From the NCBI GenBank assembly GCA_020696915.1, contig JAJFMR010000115.1, positions 1-8,393 of the forward strand: a DNA stretch of 8,393 nt, read 5' to 3'. Source of the DNA: Rhizobiaceae bacterium (GTDB taxonomy: Bacteria; Pseudomonadota; Alphaproteobacteria; Rhizobiales; Rhizobiaceae). Numbering within the stretch: the first letter of the stretch is position 1; each line of letters opens with the position of its first letter. The translations under genes and the position numbers were made by a program. Positions 6,315 through 8,393 of this stretch are shown in pieces. The notes beneath the pieces were generated by a model, which was not told where the DNA came from, did not search any database, and saw nothing but the letters and a program-made list of their open reading frames with translations.

Positions 6315-6363
6315 AGCCCGATGCGTCTGTGACGCCTCCGCCTGAGGGCGGCAAGATCTCGAG

Positions 6364-6389
6364 AAGGCCGGGCCGCCGCCCGGCCTTTT
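6364..6389 (+). terminator. Rho-independent terminator
   Basis: aaggccgggc and gcccggcctt form a perfect 10-base stem around the loop cgcc, and the last arm runs into tttt (6386-6389). It lies 50 bases after the stop of the miniprotein gene and fits as its terminator. metF ends at 6408 on the other strand, and the same stem may also stop that transcript, but no T-run follows it in that direction. Confidence 0.8.
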
Positions 6390-6407
6390 CGATTCCGCGG
6401 CCCGGCT

Positions 6408-7334
6408 TCAGGCCGCCGCCGCCGAAGCGGATTCCGACGCCGCGGGGACCGGCGCCCGGATGCCGATCATGTGGCAGATGGCGAAGGCCAGGTCGGCACG
6501 GTTCATGGTGTAGAAATGGAAGTCGCTGACCCCGCGCTCGACGAGATCCAGGACCTGCTCGGCGGCAACCGCGGCAGCCACCAAAGCGTGCGTCTGAGGA
6601 TCGGCCTGCAACCCGGCGAAGCGCTCCGCCAGCCAGGCCGGGATATGCGTGCCGCAACGCGCGGAGAAACCGGCAACCTGCCAGAAATTGTGAACGGGCA
6701 AAATGCCGGGGACGATCGGCACGTAGATGCCGGCCCGCCTCACCCTTTCGACATAGCGCTCGAACAGATCATTGTCGAAGAAGAACTGGGTGATCGCCCG
6801 CGTGGCGCCGCCGTCCACCTTGCGCTTGAGCATGTCGATGTCGGTTGCGAAATCCGGGCTTTCGGGGTGCTTCTCGGGATAGGCGGCCACCGAGATGTCG
6901 AAGGTTCCGGCCCGGCCGAGCGCCGCCACGAGTTCGGCTGCGTTGGCATAACCGCCCTCCGGCGGCCTGTAACGAACTCCGACACCCTCGGCCGGGTCGC
7001 CTCGCAATGCCACGAAACGCCGCACGCCCATGCGGGCGAACTCGGCGATGACCTCGTCGATCTCCCCGCGCACCGCATCGACGCAGGTGAGATGGGCTGC
7101 CGGCGTCAGCCGCGAATCGGTCAGGATTCGCCGGACCGTGCGCGCCGTGCGTTCGCGTGTCGAGCCGCCGGCACCATAGGTCACCGACACGAATTCGGGC
7201 CTGAGCTGGTCGAGGCGGCGCACCGTCTCCCAGAGCCGCGCCTCCATCTCGTCGGTCTTCGGCGGGAAGAACTCGAAGGACACCCGGACCTTCTCGCCAA
7301 TGTGCGGGCGGCGGGAAAAGCTGGACTGGTTCAT
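6408..7334 (-). CDS. metF: 5,10-methylenetetrahydrofolate reductase
   Basis: 308 residues, matching bacterial MetF. It is a cytosolic FAD enzyme that reduces 5,10-methylene-tetrahydrofolate to 5-methyl-tetrahydrofolate, the methyl donor for methionine synthase. Seen in order: SFEFFPPKT (19-27, with Glu21 in the place of the catalytic Glu28 of E. coli), VTYGAGGSTRERT (51-63), AHLTCVD (80-86), FVALRGDP (107-114, with Asp113 matching flavin-contacting Asp120 of E. coli), AYPEKHPES and QFFFDND. The C-terminus ends in an Ala/Ser-rich tail with no known role. The start at 7334 has aagggag eight bases upstream and overlaps the stop of the regulator gene by one base (TGATG), so the two are translated in coupled fashion from one transcript. 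Control by the regulator through the near-palindrome at 8361-8380 is inferred. Confidence 0.95.
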   Translation of the reverse strand: MNQSSFSRRPHIGEKVRVSFEFFPPKTDEMEARLWETVRRLDQLRPEFVSVTYGAGGSTRERTARTVRRILTDSRLTPAAHLTCVDAVRGEIDEVIAEFARMGVRRFVALRGDPAEGVGVRYRPPEGGYANAAELVAALGRAGTFDISVAAYPEKHPESPDFATDIDMLKRKVDGGATRAITQFFFDNDLFERYVERVRRAGIYVPIVPGILPVHNFWQVAGFSARCGTHIPAWLAERFAGLQADPQTHALVAAAVAAEQVLDLVERGVSDFHFYTMNRADLAFAICHMIGIRAPVPAASESASAAAA

Positions 7335-8335
7335 CACGCGATCTCCCTTGCAGCGGTGCGGACCGGATCGGCAACCAGCAGCCGCCGGTCCCTCCCAAGC
7401 CAGAGCTTTACCGTCAGCCTCGACGAACCGGCCCCCTCCGGCTTGAAATCGACGCTGTCCTCGAGATCCAGGCCGGCCAGATCGAACCAATCAGCTATCT
7501 GCTCGTCGGAAATGCCAAGTCTCAGATGCGCATGCTCCTCGCGCAGGAACTCCAGCGCATGCGGCGCGAAGTCCACGATCACCAGCCGGCCGGCCGGCCG
7601 CAGCAGCCTTGCCGCCTCGCGGATCGCCAGTGCGGGATCCTCCAGATAATGCAGCACCTGGTGCATGGTGACGAGATCGAACGCATCGCGCTCGACGGGC
7701 GGCGCGAAGATGTCGCCTTGCCGAACCTGGGCATTGGCTATGCCGGCCCTGTCGAGATTGGCGCGCGCAACGGCGAGCATCTCCCGCGACAGGTCGACGC
7801 CCACCCCGCGGCGGTAGAGGGGGGCGAAAATCTCGAGCAGCCGCCCCGTGCCGGTGCCGAGATCGAGCATCGACTGGAAAGGCCGCTTTCCGACCAGTTT
7901 CAGAAGGGCCTGCTCGACGGCGCGATCGGGAGCGTGTAGCGCGCGGATCTCGTCCCAGCGCGAGGCATTGGCGCGAAAATATTCCGTCGCCCGAGCCTGC
8001 CGCCGCCGCTTCACGCCGGCAAGCCGCTCGAGGTCGCGTTCGACCTGCGGGTCGCCATCGTGAACGAGGGAGATCAGCCGCTGCACCAGGTCCCGGGGCA
8101 TGTCGGCGTCGGCCAGCCGGAAAAATGCCCAGGACCCTTCCTGGTAGCGGCCGATCAGCCCGGCTTCCAGCAGCAGCTTGAGATGGCGGGAAACCCGCGG
8201 CTGTGACTGGTTCAGGATCTCGGTGAGGTCGGAAACGGTGAGATCGCCACGCGACAACAGCGCCAGGATTCTCAGCCGGCTGGATTCGGCCGCCGCCTTC
8301 AATGTATCAACGAGCCGATCGAGGGTGAGAGTCAT
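7334..8335 (-). CDS. ArsR-type regulator fused to a SAM-dependent methyltransferase domain
   Basis: 333 residues. Residues 1-95 are an ArsR winged helix: SSRLRILALL (18-27), LTVSDLTEILNQSQPRVSRHLKLL for the recognition helices (32-55), and a wing at GRYQEGSWAFFRL (62-74). After a charged linker, residues 115-330 form a class I methyltransferase: MLDLGTGTGR (156-165, motif I), VGVDLS with Asp181 and MHQVLHYLEDP for motif IV. The protein has no Cys at all, so it is not a metal sensor like classical ArsR. The fusion next to metF suggests sensing of S-adenosylmethionine or S-adenosylhomocysteine to control the methionine cycle, in line with SahR, the ArsR-family repressor of SAM-cycle genes in proteobacteria. 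Whether the domain still methylates anything is unknown. Its start has ggagg ten bases upstream (8346-8350). First gene of an operon with metF. Confidence 0.9.
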   Translation of the reverse strand: MTLTLDRLVDTLKAAAESSRLRILALLSRGDLTVSDLTEILNQSQPRVSRHLKLLLEAGLIGRYQEGSWAFFRLADADMPRDLVQRLISLVHDGDPQVERDLERLAGVKRRRQARATEYFRANASRWDEIRALHAPDRAVEQALLKLVGKRPFQSMLDLGTGTGRLLEIFAPLYRRGVGVDLSREMLAVARANLDRAGIANAQVRQGDIFAPPVERDAFDLVTMHQVLHYLEDPALAIREAARLLRPAGRLVIVDFAPHALEFLREEHAHLRLGISDEQIADWFDLAGLDLEDSVDFKPEGAGSSRLTVKLWLGRDRRLLVADPVRTAAREIA

Positions 8336-8360
8336 CGTGGCTTCGCCTCCGGCACTTCAG

Positions 8361-8380
8361 ATATAAAGATATGTTTATGT
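8361..8380. promoter_or_regulatory. Candidate operator of the ArsR-methyltransferase/metF operon
   Basis: atataaagatatgtttatgt is a 20-base near-palindrome with 16 of 20 positions symmetric (arms atataaa and tttatgt). It is strikingly A/T-rich in an otherwise GC-rich window and lies 25 bases before the regulator's start, where its promoter should be. That is the expected place for an autoregulating ArsR dimer, and the form fits what I recall of SahR-type sites in alphaproteobacteria. The binding protein is inferred. A -10 element may overlap the same A/T-rich stretch. Confidence 0.6.
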
Positions 8381-8393
8381 GATTTTCCACCAA

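Noticed and set aside
6224..6529. 101-residue plus-strand frame starting four bases before the miniprotein gene
   Set aside because: Its ATG is only two bases from the aggagg, it runs through the terminator into the 3' end of metF, and its product is Pro/Arg-rich GC shadow.
6471..7649. 392-residue plus-strand open frame across metF and the regulator
   Set aside because: Antisense to two well-supported genes and made possible by high GC. No family features.
1..8393. CRISPR arrays, tRNA/rRNA genes, insertion sequences, toxin-antitoxin or defence systems
   Set aside because: No regularly spaced repeats, no tRNA cloverleaf, no transposase or terminal repeats, and no defence-type domains were seen on either strand.

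Overview
This is a high-GC stretch of an alphaproteobacterial chromosome, most likely from the Hyphomicrobiales (Rhizobiales; a Mesorhizobium/Phyllobacteriaceae-like genome is my best guess). The evidence is the protein style, a GTTC-N7-GTTC LexA box in front of dinB (the alphaproteobacterial SOS operator), a GGAAC-N16-CGTT promoter of the EcfG general-stress type, a rhizobial-style intergenic palindrome, and a cysteine-free ArsR-methyltransferase fusion coupled to metF. There is no sign of phage, transposon, CRISPR array, tRNA or rRNA. Most of the window is core-type chromosome, and I do not see a hidden multi-gene system.

Layout, left to right. 1-917 (+): 3' part of a hydantoinase B/5-oxoprolinase-type gene, broken by a short internal deletion with a frameshift. 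1169-2008 (+): a lipoprotein with a GH25 lysozyme domain, followed by a RIME-like palindrome. 2204-3445 (+): dinB (DNA polymerase IV) under a LexA-overlapped promoter. 3464-4150 (-): a class I SAM-dependent methyltransferase resembling ETFB lysine methyltransferases, convergent with dinB, probably starting at a GTG. 4353-4559 (+): a 68-residue soluble protein behind a consensus EcfG promoter. 4591-5811 (-): an ornithine/lysine decarboxylase-like fold III PLP enzyme. 5812-6227: a 416-base gap with a tandem repeat and a probable promoter for a 28-residue membrane miniprotein (6228-6314, +), which is followed by a strong hairpin terminator. 6408-7334 (-): metF. 7334-8335 (-): the ArsR-methyltransferase fusion, whose stop overlaps the metF start (TGATG), with an A/T-rich 20-base near-palindrome upstream as candidate operator.

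How the parts work together. The right-hand operon forms a one-carbon/methionine unit: a SAM- or SAH-binding-type regulator made together with the enzyme that supplies methyl groups for methionine synthesis. The centre holds two stress-linked genes under different controls: dinB (SOS, LexA) and the small protein at 4353 (general stress, EcfG). The items most worth following are the two small proteins with well-formed expression signals, the candidate SAH/SAM-responsive operator, and the microhomology deletion in the oxoprolinase-type gene.
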